This document shows, piece after piece, positions 1-7,827 of a stretch of DNA of 52,634 bases; within the stretch, counting starts at the first letter, position 1, and each line of letters starts with the position of its first letter. The notes below the pieces were generated by a model that was given only the letters and a program-made list of their open reading frames with translations, did no database searches and was not told where the DNA came from. Location: IMG/VR virus record IMGVR_UViG_3300028831_000041, positions 1 to 52,634 of that record; one strand, written 5' to 3'. This stretch comes from a virus. Both the position numbers and the translations under genes were made by a program.

Positions 1-233
1 TTACATCTTCTATTATCTAATTGATTACCATTAATATGGTCAACTGGTAATTTACTACTTCTAGTGACACCTAGAATAAATCTATGCAAAAATGCAGATT
101 TACCACAGGTTATATGATTAGAAGAATAAACCCTTCCACCAGAATAGCACCAGTTAATTTTTATACATCTTTCAAAATCTTCATCATCCACCAATGCTTT
201 TTCTTCAGAATTTATTAAACTAATATATTTTAT
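1..233 (-). CDS. HNH-AP2 homing endonuclease, N-terminal part (gene cut by contig edge)
   Basis: Minus-strand reading gives a typical phage HNH endonuclease N-terminus (VDDEDFE, then a Trp/Cys/Tyr-rich strand) followed by the HNH core VDHINGNQLDNRRCN, and runs off position 1 in frame. The rest is at 52311-52566; joined over a shared TTA the gene has 161 codons plus stop. Members of this family nick or cut DNA and spread as selfish elements. The expected start codon reads ATA (233-231) instead of ATG and overlaps the upstream stop as ATAA. The nearest conventional starts are TTG (194-192) or GTG (191-189), which would trim about 13 residues. Family call is secure; the true start and activity are not. 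Confidence 0.88.
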   Translation of the reverse strand, partial: MKYISLINSEEKALVDDEDFERCIKINWCYSGGRVYSSNHITCGKSAFLHRFILGVTRSSKLPVDHINGNQLDNRRC

Positions 234-364
234 TTAGATCCCTTTCCTACATGAGCTTTTCCTTTGTTTCGTTTGTTAAAGGTTTTTGCAGCAATCTCAG
301 TTCCCTTTTTTGTACCATATTCCTTAACCATAGCTTTCTTCATTACTTCGTATCTGTGTGGCAT
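230..364 (-). CDS. small basic hypothetical protein (44 aa)
   Basis: Reads from ATG at 364-362 to TAA at 232-230, giving 44 residues rich in Lys, with MPHRYEVMKKAMVKEYGTKK at the N-terminus and a Lys/Gly-rich end. A purine-rich GGAAAGGAA lies about 6 nt upstream of the ATG, inside the preceding gene. It overlaps the preceding zinc-ribbon gene by 22 nt, and its stop overlaps the expected HNH start. It looks like a small basic phage protein whose members are usually unannotated; no function can be assigned. Confidence 0.65.
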   Translation of the reverse strand: MPHRYEVMKKAMVKEYGTKKGTEIAAKTFNKRNKGKAHVGKGSK

Positions 365-555
365 ATTATTTCCTTTCCATATTGTTTTACTATCCTATCT
401 AATGAATCTATTGCAACTAAATGTGTTAAAACTATAACCAGATTATGTAAACAGTCTCTACAAAGTTTTAATTCATACTTGGTTTCATCTTGATTAAAAG
501 TCTTTTTAAAGAAAGAATTTTTTACTGGCTTAAAACACTTAGTGCATCTGTTCAT
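343..555 (-). CDS. small zinc-ribbon-like protein (70 aa)
   Basis: Seventy residues with CTKC near the N-terminus and CRDC at about residues 33-36, a pair of CxxC knuckles that suggests a four-Cys zinc site. The ATG overlaps the MazG stop by 4 nt, so it is probably translated by coupling in the same leftward operon. Role unknown; small zinc proteins in replication regions of phages often bind nucleic acid or a host protein, but nothing here shows which. Confidence 0.7.
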   Translation of the reverse strand: MNRCTKCFKPVKNSFFKKTFNQDETKYELKLCRDCLHNLVIVLTHLVAIDSLDRIVKQYGKEIICHTDTK

Positions 556-902
556 AGTGTATTTGATTTAAACTCAACATCACCATTGAGACGATTTTTA
601 GTCCAATCTCTTTTCTTTACTTCATGCCAAGTTAAAGCTACTGCTTGTTGAAAGTTAATTCTATTTTTATTACAGTAGTCTGCCAAGTATATTACTATAT
701 CACCAATAGCATCTCTTTTAGCATTTTCATGTTGTTCTGTTGTTCCTCTAATAGATTGTTCCATTTTTAGATGTGCATGTGATAGTTCACCAACTTCTTC
801 TTGTACACCCAAAAGTGGTTGATAAGGTTTAGTGTTTGGAAAGTTCTTAGCTGTCCATTCTTCTACTTCAGATTGTAATTGGTCTAGTGTCATATTAGTC
901 AA
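552..902 (-). CDS. mazG: MazG-like nucleotide pyrophosphohydrolase
   Basis: This 116-residue all-alpha protein carries the MazG/dUTPase-like metal-binding pattern: EEVGELSHAHLKME (EExxE-type) in the first half and GDIVIYLADYC (D-rich second helix) in the second. The family hydrolyses (d)NTPs to monophosphates; phage versions are thought to adjust nucleotide pools or ppGpp. Length is that of the single-domain MazG-like class. It overlaps both neighbours by a few bases, placing it in the cargo between the two halves of the split DNA polymerase. Confidence 0.85.
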   Translation of the reverse strand: MTNMTLDQLQSEVEEWTAKNFPNTKPYQPLLGVQEEVGELSHAHLKMEQSIRGTTEQHENAKRDAIGDIVIYLADYCNKNRINFQQAVALTWHEVKKRDWTKNRLNGDVEFKSNTL

Positions 903-1221
903 TATATCCTATATCTTTAACTGTTGCAAAAAACATATCTGATGGATCAATACATGGTTCCACTTTTATAAATTCAAACTTAAACTTTCTACCACTTATC
1001 ATCTTTGCTATTAATTTATCACCAATTTTTGGAAGAGGAGTTAAATGTCCCATGATTCTTCTTGTTTCATAATCAAAGAATTCTATATTATTTCCCCAAC
1101 TATTATGTTCATCCATGTTCCATACAATTTTAGGATGATTACTGTTTTGTTCTACTTCTAATTTTTGTTGTTCCCTTCTTTTAGCATAACTACTAAATAT
1201 GTTTAGCGAGGATAATCTCAT
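895..1221 (-). CDS. hypothetical protein (108 aa)
   Basis: No recognised family. The N-terminal 25 residues are charged (SSYAKRREQQKLEVEQ); the C-terminal half (PKIGDKLIAKMISGRKFKFEFIKVEPC) reads as beta strands, resembling a small barrel. Its ATG shares one base with the previous stop (TAATG) and its end overlaps mazG by 8 nt, supporting translation in the operon. Confidence 0.6.
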   Translation of the reverse strand: MRLSSLNIFSSYAKRREQQKLEVEQNSNHPKIVWNMDEHNSWGNNIEFFDYETRRIMGHLTPLPKIGDKLIAKMISGRKFKFEFIKVEPCIDPSDMFFATVKDIGYID

Positions 1222-1388
1222 TATTTTAACTTGGTTAATTGTCCATCAATATATAAACTCCACTCTTTAACTTCTGGAAATTGTTTTTGTAGTTTCTTTA
1301 GCATCTGTTTAGCAATCTTTTTAGTTGGAATCTTAACTCCTTCTGTAATGTTAGGAACTTGACTGTACATGTGTGTCATGCTTTTCAT
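1221..1388 (-). CDS. hypothetical protein (55 aa)
   Basis: The open frame reaches 1439, but the ATG at 1388-1386 is preferred because GGAGAC lies 5-6 nt upstream. The product is 55 residues, Lys-rich, ending YIDGQLTKLK. It overlaps the 3-prime end of the polymerase N-terminal gene by 38 nt in another frame. Function unknown. Confidence 0.6.
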   Translation of the reverse strand: MKSMTHMYSQVPNITEGVKIPTKKIAKQMLKKLQKQFPEVKEWSLYIDGQLTKLK

Positions 1389-2919
1389 CTTGTCTCCAAG
1401 GTATAAAATTAAGTGTACTACTTTCTTTTGCCAATTCACGATATGATAGACAAAGATCTATCACAGGATTATGATGTTTTAGTTTTAGTTTAAGCATAGC
1501 TTTCTTTGCTAATGAGGGATTCTTTTTACCGTCTTGTTTTTGTTTACCATAAGCTACAACGGGATACTCTAACATTTCATGAAAGTATGTACAACATTGC
1601 TTGTTAGATGTTGGCATAGAAGATTTAGATTTGCCAGCGATCATCTTTAGATTGTGTTCTCCTACCAAGTAATTAAGTAGTCGTAAATATTGCATCATCA
1701 TTCTATCATTCTCATTGAGAGTCTTTAGCCTTATATTATCATCATACCGTATTCCCATTAAAGAGATAATAAGATATGGTCTTATTGCTTTCATTGCCAT
1801 ATCTATTGATTCTGTTAATCCAGGAATAGTCTTAGCATAAGTAGTGATAGCTTCATGTATTAGGATCATTGTGTAAACATCTTTACCACAATACTGCCAT
1901 GTTGCTTTTGCTTGTTCATAAGTGGAATATCCTGTTCCACCTTCATCTTTATGAAATGATTCAAATGTCCAAAGTGATGTACAATGTCCTAGAGATTTTT
2001 CTACCTCAGGGTAACAACGATGTTGTGCTATCATTGTGTCGTAACATAGTTTACCAAGTGGTATTCTATATTTCCAAGCAAGAATAAAGAAATCAAATGA
2101 TGCTCCATTATGAGCAACTGTGCAATTATCTCTCATTCCGATAGCCAACGAATGAAGTATATTAGGTAGATTAGAATAAGCCCAGGAACAATCGTGTAGA
2201 AATATAGGTATAACGTATATGGGACTATCCATGCCAAAACTAATACCGATACATTTAAGATCACAACTAGGCACAAAAGTTTCAAGATCAAGATAGAGGA
2301 ACTTGCCTTTCGTCTTTGTAAGAGTTTGTATGATTTCTTCTGATTTTGGGTATATAACATACTCTGGATCAAATGATCTTTTAGGGATGAGTCCATTTCT
2401 TTGTATAATTTGTTTACACTTTTCTATATCTTTACTAATCCAAAAACGGTAGTTGCGCCGCTCGGTTAATCCATGTCGTCTTTTTTCTCCTATTACATTA
2501 TCTGAATCAGGAGAATCAAAATCTTGTGAATAGATGTCATTCTGAGGATTGAATTCCTTTTCATGATTTACTACATCAGCTGCATCTTGTGGAAAGAATG
2601 TTGGTATTACTGGTATGTCCTGAAAATTGAATACTGAACCACGTATTTCACCCAATGAATTATCTTCTACTCTAGTTACATATCTCATCGCAGATTCACC
2701 TAGCGTTAAGATACATCTAGTACCAGGTAATAATGGTTCTACTGATAGAGATTCTTTTAGACGTATATCACATTGATAACGATTAAAGTGTGGTCTTAGA
2801 GATTCATCTATTAGACGACCACCTCCAGCAGATAGGAGTTTTATATTGTCGAACCTACTGGGATTACTTAGGACTAATGTTAATCCACAGTAGCTAAATT
2901 GGGGTTTGTGTCGGAGCAT
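1351..2919 (-). CDS. split family A DNA polymerase, N-terminal piece (UDG-like + 3'-5' exonuclease + thumb)
   Basis: Residues 65-125 (TRCILTLGESAMRY, IPVIPTFFPQDAADV) resemble the UDG-like domain fused to some phage PolA proteins. Residues 205-360 are a DnaQ-type proofreading domain with ExoI DLET (D211, E213), ExoII HNGASFDFF (D276) and ExoIII YCGKD (D347). Residues 365-505 match the start of the family A polymerase domain, including the GK-S and SYRELAKESSTL segments. The protein stops at residue 522, before palm motifs A, B and C; these are in a separate gene at 50881-51924. The two products probably assemble into one polymerase. On the circle about 2.0 kb containing an HNH gene separates the halves. 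Confidence 0.88.
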   Translation of the reverse strand: MLRHKPQFSYCGLTLVLSNPSRFDNIKLLSAGGGRLIDESLRPHFNRYQCDIRLKESLSVEPLLPGTRCILTLGESAMRYVTRVEDNSLGEIRGSVFNFQDIPVIPTFFPQDAADVVNHEKEFNPQNDIYSQDFDSPDSDNVIGEKRRHGLTERRNYRFWISKDIEKCKQIIQRNGLIPKRSFDPEYVIYPKSEEIIQTLTKTKGKFLYLDLETFVPSCDLKCIGISFGMDSPIYVIPIFLHDCSWAYSNLPNILHSLAIGMRDNCTVAHNGASFDFFILAWKYRIPLGKLCYDTMIAQHRCYPEVEKSLGHCTSLWTFESFHKDEGGTGYSTYEQAKATWQYCGKDVYTMILIHEAITTYAKTIPGLTESIDMAMKAIRPYLIISLMGIRYDDNIRLKTLNENDRMMMQYLRLLNYLVGEHNLKMIAGKSKSSMPTSNKQCCTYFHEMLEYPVVAYGKQKQDGKKNPSLAKKAMLKLKLKHHNPVIDLCLSYRELAKESSTLNFIPWRQDEKHDTHVQSSS

Positions 2920-3021
2920 TTATCTAGATAAAATAAATCCAAGTAAGATTCCAAATAATACAAATACTGCATAAAAAATTATCTTTAAAATTAGAAGGAT
3001 TTCTTTTATATCTTTTTCCAT
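2920..3021 (-). CDS. small membrane protein (33 aa)
   Basis: ATG at 3021-3019 to TAA at 2922-2920, directly abutting the polymerase ATG. After a charged MEKDIKE the remaining residues form one hydrophobic helix (ILLILKIIFYAVFVLFGILL) ending LSR. A single-span inner-membrane peptide is likely. Too short for family assignment; the position between packed genes and the clean hydrophobic profile support it. Confidence 0.5.
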   Translation of the reverse strand: MEKDIKEILLILKIIFYAVFVLFGILLGFILSR

Positions 3022-3024
3022 ACA

Positions 3025-3195
3025 CTAACTTTCTACTTTCTCAAGTTCAATCTTAGGATAACTGTGATGTGGAAATAGAAGTTCTATCTGAGCATCTATT
3101 TCTCTTTGCCTATTACCACCAACTAGACCAATATACTTTCTAATGCCATTTATTATGGCGTATACTTTGTATACAAATTTGAATTGAATATTCAT
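3025..3195 (-). CDS. hypothetical protein (56 aa)
   Basis: ATG at 3195-3193, TAG at 3027-3025. Its ATG overlaps the upstream stop as ATGA, typical of coupled translation here. The N-terminal half is strand-like (QFKFVYKVYAIINGIRKYIG), the C-terminal half acidic. No family recognised. Confidence 0.55.
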   Translation of the reverse strand: MNIQFKFVYKVYAIINGIRKYIGLVGGNRQREIDAQIELLFPHHSYPKIELEKVES

Positions 3196-3368
3196 TCTTT
3201 AAATCTTTTAAGTAATCGTTTTGCTTTCCTTAATTTTTTATCAAAATCCTTTAATGGTTTTGGATTTGGATTACCAATAAGACTACCGCGCCAATCAGTA
3301 GTATATTTTATGAACCATCTTAATACAGATATAATTTCTTCTTCCTCTTTTGAATCAACTATTCTCAT
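3192..3368 (-). CDS. hypothetical protein (58 aa)
   Basis: ATG at 3368-3366 to TGA at 3194-3192. An acidic N-terminus (SKEEEEII) leads to a Trp-containing helix and a strongly basic tail (KKLRKAKRLLKRFKE). The basic tail could contact nucleic acid, but that is speculation. Upstream (3369-3424) is a 56-nt gap with a small GGATG/CATCC hairpin. Confidence 0.55.
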   Translation of the reverse strand: MRIVDSKEEEEIISVLRWFIKYTTDWRGSLIGNPNPKPLKDFDKKLRKAKRLLKRFKE

Positions 3369-3424
3369 AGAATGAAATTCACTTCTATTTATTCAGGATG
3401 GAAGTGAGAAGCATCCTTATCCTA

Positions 3425-3628
3425 CTATCTTACTTTAGCTATAAGCTCCAGAACTTTAGTTACATTAGGATTAGCTTCCATAGCATCTATACATTCATCA
3501 AGATTATCTAGTCTATCTTGTAATGCATTTCTTTGTGCCTTTAGAGTATCTAATACTGAAACCTTAGACACTTGATTTGCAGCTTGTTTCTCACACATAT
3601 CGGTAGTAATATTTCTTAATTGGTCCAT
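3425..3628 (-). CDS. coiled-coil hypothetical protein (67 aa)
   Basis: Almost wholly helical with heptad character (LKAQRNALQDRLDNLDECID), Cys at two positions and a short C-terminal helix. It begins 7 nt after the ssDNA-binding-type gene and is probably co-transcribed with it. Function unknown; it could be an oligomerising accessory factor. Confidence 0.6.
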   Translation of the reverse strand: MDQLRNITTDMCEKQAANQVSKVSVLDTLKAQRNALQDRLDNLDECIDAMEANPNVTKVLELIAKVR

Positions 3629-3635
3629 AGTATAA

Positions 3636-4193
3636 TTAGTAAGGTCTGCTTACTTCACCATCAAACAATCCATAGATACGTTCAATCTGAGGAACGTACG
3701 TGATGACATCTTTTCCTGTAATTGGATCTTTCAGAATATCTCCAACCTTTTTACCTTGTGCTTTTTGTTCATCTGTGGGTGTCTTATAGGATGGTTGTTC
3801 TTTTCCATAACAACCAGCATAAACAACTTTTCCCTTTAATGATGGAGGATTCTCATCATCCCATCCTTCTGATACATCAATACCACAAGGTATCAGAAAG
3901 CGTTCTTGATATTGTCTGAAGCAATTATTAGACTTATCTTCAGCATCTTCACCTTCCATCACTCTTAGTACAGAATAGGATGTTACTTTGATACCATCGA
4001 ACTCAAAAAGATCTGCACCAATTCTTTTCGGTTCTTGATTAACTATTTCCCACTCTAGTGTAACCATTGGATTTCCATTACTATTTGGAGCAACCTTCTC
4101 AGAGATACATCGTAAGATGTAATTATCCTTTGGGAAGAATGTTCTATTGTTCCAAACGTTTGCCTTAGTTGTATCTACTTTTTTTATTGACAT
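3636..4193 (-). CDS. phage ssDNA-binding-type protein (DUF669-like)
   Basis: A 185-residue protein with the layout of DUF669-like phage proteins found beside Sak4/RecA-like ATPases: an early pair of strands (FFPKDNYILRCISEKVAPNS), GNPMVTLEWEIV, then a loop-rich middle and an acidic, Pro-containing C-terminus (IYGLFDGEVSRPY). This family is thought to coat single-stranded DNA during replication and annealing. The gene directly downstream of the Sak4-like ATPase fits that pairing. Family assignment is from memory of the pattern, not a search. Confidence 0.65.
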   Translation of the reverse strand: MSIKKVDTTKANVWNNRTFFPKDNYILRCISEKVAPNSNGNPMVTLEWEIVNQEPKRIGADLFEFDGIKVTSYSVLRVMEGEDAEDKSNNCFRQYQERFLIPCGIDVSEGWDDENPPSLKGKVVYAGCYGKEQPSYKTPTDEQKAQGKKVGDILKDPITGKDVITYVPQIERIYGLFDGEVSRPY

Positions 4194-4248
4194 ATATGTT
4201 TTTGTTAGTTAATGGTAGGTCATTACCCTATTCTTCGTTATGAAGAAA

Positions 4249-5082
4249 TTATTTTCGCATATACTTTTTGAATGACTCAAAATTAGCAGGGATAAATCTA
4301 GGAAAATTAATCAAAGATGAACACTTTCCATCAAAGATATTATCTGATTCAGTCTGCCAATAGTATATGGTATTGCGAGGATATGTATCACACATCGCGA
4401 TAAACTCAAATCTAGTCATATCCCATTGTTTTAAATACTTTTCATCAAGTTTATTAAAATCAGGTTTATCAGAACTATGTTGTCTAAACCAATCAGTAAA
4501 GTAATTTATTATCTGATCATTAAATTGTCCTGAAAGTAATGGTCTTATTTTCCCAGTGTATTCACCTTGCTTGTCTTTTTTATCTGACTCATGAGAAATA
4601 TAAATAACATTGCATTTAAGCCTTTGAAATCTTTCACATATATCTATGAAGAATGGTATCTTTAATTTATATTCTGCATAATCATCATAAGCTCCAGTTT
4701 TAGTCACAACTTTATTAACTGAATACCATTTATGGTAAGCATTGTTAGTTCCAGTTCCACCATCCCATACAAGGGTTTGATCTTTTTCAAGCTTGGTAGC
4801 TTCATTTGCTAACCATAACATTATTGTATCTTTTAGATTAGTATTATCTTTATGATTAGGATTTATTTTTTTGCAAACCTCAGTGTCATACAGGGCTACT
4901 TCTAATACATCTGATCTTCCTTTATGAGCACCAAGACCTCTATCAATATTAACTACGATTGGATTTGGAAAACCATTTAGTGCTGCATAAGACTTTCCAG
5001 TACCACCATATCCCTGGATACCTAATCTTATTTGTGGATCTTCTGCTTCTGCTAATGTTCTACTGTTTACAGGCTTGTACAT
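4249..5082 (-). CDS. Sak4-like AAA/RecA-type ATPase, putative annealing recombinase
   Basis: Walker A GYGGTGKS at residues 24-31, followed by a RecA-like core (IVVNIDRGLGAH) and a Walker B-type strand TLVWDGG. The VIYISHESDKKD segment is the usual third strand, and LLSGQFNDQIINYFTDWF the C-terminal region of phage nucleotide-binding (AAA_24/Sak4) proteins. These act with an SSB partner in single-strand annealing recombination or replication. It overlaps the dNMP kinase gene by 16 nt and is followed by the DUF669-like gene, the common pairing. Confidence 0.8.
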   Translation of the reverse strand: MYKPVNSRTLAEAEDPQIRLGIQGYGGTGKSYAALNGFPNPIVVNIDRGLGAHKGRSDVLEVALYDTEVCKKINPNHKDNTNLKDTIMLWLANEATKLEKDQTLVWDGGTGTNNAYHKWYSVNKVVTKTGAYDDYAEYKLKIPFFIDICERFQRLKCNVIYISHESDKKDKQGEYTGKIRPLLSGQFNDQIINYFTDWFRQHSSDKPDFNKLDEKYLKQWDMTRFEFIAMCDTYPRNTIYYWQTESDNIFDGKCSSLINFPRFIPANFESFKKYMRK

Positions 5083-5618
5083 TTTATCTTATTTTCATTG
5101 AGGATTTTTGTTAATATAGATTTTACTTTCACATTAAGATGTGCTATTGCACCATTATTTTCAACTGTATATTTAAATGGATAGTTGTCTAATTCGGTTT
5201 CTGAAGAATGAACATCTAAACTATCTGGACTAGCACGATTTCTATTTATTCTAATAAGATGCCCGCCAACTTTATCAATCATGTCTGCTTCATTAAGAAA
5301 TCTCACATCAGGTATTACAACACACTGTACTGATTTATCGAGTTTTGTTATCTGTTGTAGAACACATTGTATCCAATAATCTTGTCGTATTAGATTCCTT
5401 TTGAAATCTGTTCCCCACCATTGATAAATCTTTCGGAATGTTTCCTTGTTAGACTCCATGTATTCTACTGTAACACCACAAGCCTTGCCTATCTCTCTCT
5501 TTAATTCGTCAGCAAATCCTATTCGTTCCACTTTCCACGTGTATAGAATATCTCGTATCATCTCACAAACTGTATCTTTTCCTGACTTACGTTTACCTGA
5601 GATACCAACTATTATCAT
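5067..5618 (-). CDS. deoxynucleoside monophosphate kinase-like protein
   Basis: P-loop GKRKSGKDT at residues 8-16, the signature of phage dNMP kinases (T4 gp1-like). A Trp-rich segment (FRKIYQWWGTDFKR) follows, then VVIPDVRFLNEADMI, the conserved DVR strand in which the Arg sits in the nucleotide pocket, and a final LDNYPFKYTVENNG strand. Length (183 aa) is normal. It would phosphorylate dNMPs to dNDPs for phage DNA synthesis and fits beside MazG and polymerase functions. Confidence 0.85.
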   Translation of the reverse strand: MIIVGISGKRKSGKDTVCEMIRDILYTWKVERIGFADELKREIGKACGVTVEYMESNKETFRKIYQWWGTDFKRNLIRQDYWIQCVLQQITKLDKSVQCVVIPDVRFLNEADMIDKVGGHLIRINRNRASPDSLDVHSSETELDNYPFKYTVENNGAIAHLNVKVKSILTKILNENKIKCTSL

Positions 5619-5624
5619 GATATG

Positions 5625-5798
5625 TTATTTAGGTTGTTTATGAAGTTCACAAACTTTATTTGCTTCAATCTCTATTACATATGAAGCTTTAAAATCTTTT
5701 TGATTAGATAATACACTAACTGCTTTCATTGCTTCTGGTGTATCATGCTGTATTGAAGCAATACTATAATCTTCAAATACTAGAATTGTAATAATCAT
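5625..5798 (-). CDS. hypothetical protein (57 aa)
   Basis: ATG at 5798-5796 overlaps the nuclease stop as ATGA; TAA at 5627-5625. The N-terminus is strand-like (MIITILVFEDYSI), followed by a helix (PEAMKAVSVLSNQ) and another strand, suggesting a small alpha/beta fold. Function unknown; operon position supports it. Confidence 0.55.
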   Translation of the reverse strand: MIITILVFEDYSIASIQHDTPEAMKAVSVLSNQKDFKASYVIEIEANKVCELHKQPK

Positions 5799-6781
5799 TT
5801 TGAGAATTGAAGAGGATCATACTCACGTTTTATAAAATCGTATTGAAGAACCATCTGTTCTGCTATATCATCTTGTGCTGCACATGCATTATAGAATCTG
5901 CATTGAAACTTACCATCATTACATGCACCATTTATTAGGCCTTCTTTTATAAATGTTCTATGACTTCCTTGAACAGATGAAGCCTTCTGTGCATCTATAA
6001 AAGTTTTAATTTTATCATCAAGTAACAATCTAAATTCTCTTATTCGATCTTCTTTAGGAATCCAAATATCAGATCGTTTAAATATAGTTGGTTCTTTACT
6101 ATTTAGAAATACACCATCAATACATACTCCTATGGGTGATGTTCCTATTAATTGTGCTAGTGGAGAACCGTGATTCTTCCTCAGTTCAAGAAGTAAACAA
6201 AACAGATAGAAGTGTAACTGTGTAGATAATTCAAACTTCTTGAAGAATTCTTTTATCTCATTATCACGATACGATGTAGAACCATTTTTTGTTGCTGATG
6301 ACCATAAAGAATGTGTCTTATAGTCACCAATTATAAATATTCCAGAGCTTATCTTTTCTATCTTATCAATAGTTCCAACAAGAAGTACTATAAAATTATC
6401 ATCCTCATAATATGGTATAGCAAAATCAATTTCGACTGCCGCTTTTCCATTAATTACAAGGATAGAACTCTGCACCTTATCTTTATACCATATCCAAAAG
6501 TCTGTACAAGTCTTTATCAAGTGTTCTTGATTGAGGTGCCCCTTCCTATCACGTATCTGCATTGGCTCTGATAGAACTTTAAGAGCCTCATGAATATTGT
6601 CTCCGAACTTATTCTCATCCATTGCCATCAATGCAACAAACTTATGAAAAGCTTTACCATACATTAGATCATTATACGGTAATTTATCTGTATAACCATC
6701 TATGATTATTCTCTTTAGACGCAGCATACAAGCTGACTGAATGAGTGCTGATGCGTCTAATTTGATTATTGTTTTAGGCAT
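5795..6781 (-). CDS. PD-(D/E)XK nuclease (RecB/Cas4-like)
   Basis: The catalytic core reads GTIDKI then IIGDYKTHSLW, i.e. the D and DYK of a PD-(D/E)XK site, near residues 135-160, with QLHFYLFCLLLEL as the conserved Q-Y helix. YGKAFHKFVALMAM near the N-terminus is the usual entry helix carrying the H. Cysteines near the C-terminus (FQCRFYNACA) with an early Cys may form a Cas4-like Fe-S cluster. Such proteins are 5'-3' or ssDNA exonucleases in phage recombination and replication modules, as its Sak4/SSB neighbours suggest. Confidence 0.82.
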   Translation of the reverse strand: MPKTIIKLDASALIQSACMLRLKRIIIDGYTDKLPYNDLMYGKAFHKFVALMAMDENKFGDNIHEALKVLSEPMQIRDRKGHLNQEHLIKTCTDFWIWYKDKVQSSILVINGKAAVEIDFAIPYYEDDNFIVLLVGTIDKIEKISSGIFIIGDYKTHSLWSSATKNGSTSYRDNEIKEFFKKFELSTQLHFYLFCLLLELRKNHGSPLAQLIGTSPIGVCIDGVFLNSKEPTIFKRSDIWIPKEDRIREFRLLLDDKIKTFIDAQKASSVQGSHRTFIKEGLINGACNDGKFQCRFYNACAAQDDIAEQMVLQYDFIKREYDPLQFSK

Positions 6782-7007
6782 GAAGTTTAAACTTTAATTC
6801 TTCTACAGATTTTAATCCTATTGGTGAATGATTAGGATTATCAAAGTCACATCTAGTTATTATTTCCCAAGCTTCTTTGAATGTTAGATTATATAATTTT
6901 CTATACTCTGCAATAATACATCTACCATTATAATTAATACAAGGTCTATTGCATTGTGAACATCCAACTCTATCTGTGCCTTTATTAAAACTTAAGTTTG
7001 AATCCAT
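6774..7007 (-). CDS. Cys-rich hypothetical protein (77 aa)
   Basis: CSQCNRPC near residues 16-23 plus GRCII gives a cluster of four cysteines in the first 30 residues, suggesting a small metal site. The remainder is helical (FKEAWEIITRC). It overlaps neighbours on both sides by 8-23 nt. No family recognised. Confidence 0.6.
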   Translation of the reverse strand: MDSNLSFNKGTDRVGCSQCNRPCINYNGRCIIAEYRKLYNLTFKEAWEIITRCDFDNPNHSPIGLKSVEELKFKLHA

Positions 7008-7215
7008 ATTGTTCTGCTATATGCATAGCTTCTTTTTGTTTGTCAGAGAGGAATGTAGGTTGTTCTAACTTTCGTTTACCATGTCTCATAATGGGTTTCT
7101 CTGCCATCTCAGGACGAGTAATCTTTAAAAGTGGTGAGAACCATTCTTCTATTTGTTTCTGAGTAAGAGATTCCCATTGTTCTACAGGACATTCAAGAAG
7201 TTGTTCTATTGTCAT
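6985..7215 (-). CDS. hypothetical protein (76 aa)
   Basis: The frame is open to 7242, but the ATG at 7215-7213 overlaps the upstream stop as ATGA and has AAGGA just upstream, so it is preferred. The product is helical and Gln/Glu-rich, with a short Pro-containing segment (LLKITRPEMAEKPIMRHGKR). Function unknown. Confidence 0.6.
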   Translation of the reverse strand: MTIEQLLECPVEQWESLTQKQIEEWFSPLLKITRPEMAEKPIMRHGKRKLEQPTFLSDKQKEAMHIAEQYGFKLKF

Positions 7216-7826
7216 TCCTTGATTAGTTTGATTTCGTTGCACTTAATGTTATACATAATATCATTGAGACTAAACAATGTAATCTCAATATCTTCTATCT
7301 CCTCAGGTGACAATGCAAGATTCTTCATATGTAGAACATCTCCAGATTGAGAATTCTTAATGAAGATTTCTATCTTAGATTTCCATTCCTCAGAATTAGT
7401 ATTAGATAGAGTTTGTGCCTTAAAGCCTTCTGGTGTTCCATCTAGTATATTTCTATCTATATCAAGATGAATACCAACACCACGCTTCTTATGTATGTGA
7501 AGTGATTCACAGAATAGAGAATACTTACCATCAGGATCAAGTTTATCTAGTAAGTATTTTTTTGCTTGAAAGAGTTTATTGTAGAGAGTATTACTATTTA
7601 GTCCTGGATGATCCTTATAGAAGATGACTCTGTTTTCACCATCAGCAATCATTTGATCTAGTATTATCTTTATCTCTGCTGCATATTTTGCTCTATAATA
7701 TGGTGCATTAGCAAGACGTGACCAATGCTGAGGTCTATGTTTCTCAAGAGATTGTTTAATCTTAATCTGAGTCTCCTTATCAGATATAAGACCAGTCAAA
7801 GTATCTACTAATTTTTGTTCGTCCAT
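7212..7826 (-). CDS. hypothetical protein (204 aa)
   Basis: Helical N-terminal half (residues 1-75) with an HRPQHWSRLANAPYYRAKYAAE segment split by an aromatic patch. The middle has VIFYKDHPGLNSNTLYNKL, which could be a helix-turn-helix-like DNA contact, and the C-terminal half is mixed alpha/beta. No known family recognised. It starts 2 nt before the next upstream gene ends, in the operon between nuclease and co-chaperonin genes. Confidence 0.6.
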   Translation of the reverse strand: MDEQKLVDTLTGLISDKETQIKIKQSLEKHRPQHWSRLANAPYYRAKYAAEIKIILDQMIADGENRVIFYKDHPGLNSNTLYNKLFQAKKYLLDKLDPDGKYSLFCESLHIHKKRGVGIHLDIDRNILDGTPEGFKAQTLSNTNSEEWKSKIEIFIKNSQSGDVLHMKNLALSPEEIEDIEITLFSLNDIMYNIKCNEIKLIKE

Positions 7827-7827
7827 A

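Noticed and set aside
1-60. Terminal direct repeats of the genome
   Set aside because: The two contig ends share only 3 bp; the rest of the right end is adapter.
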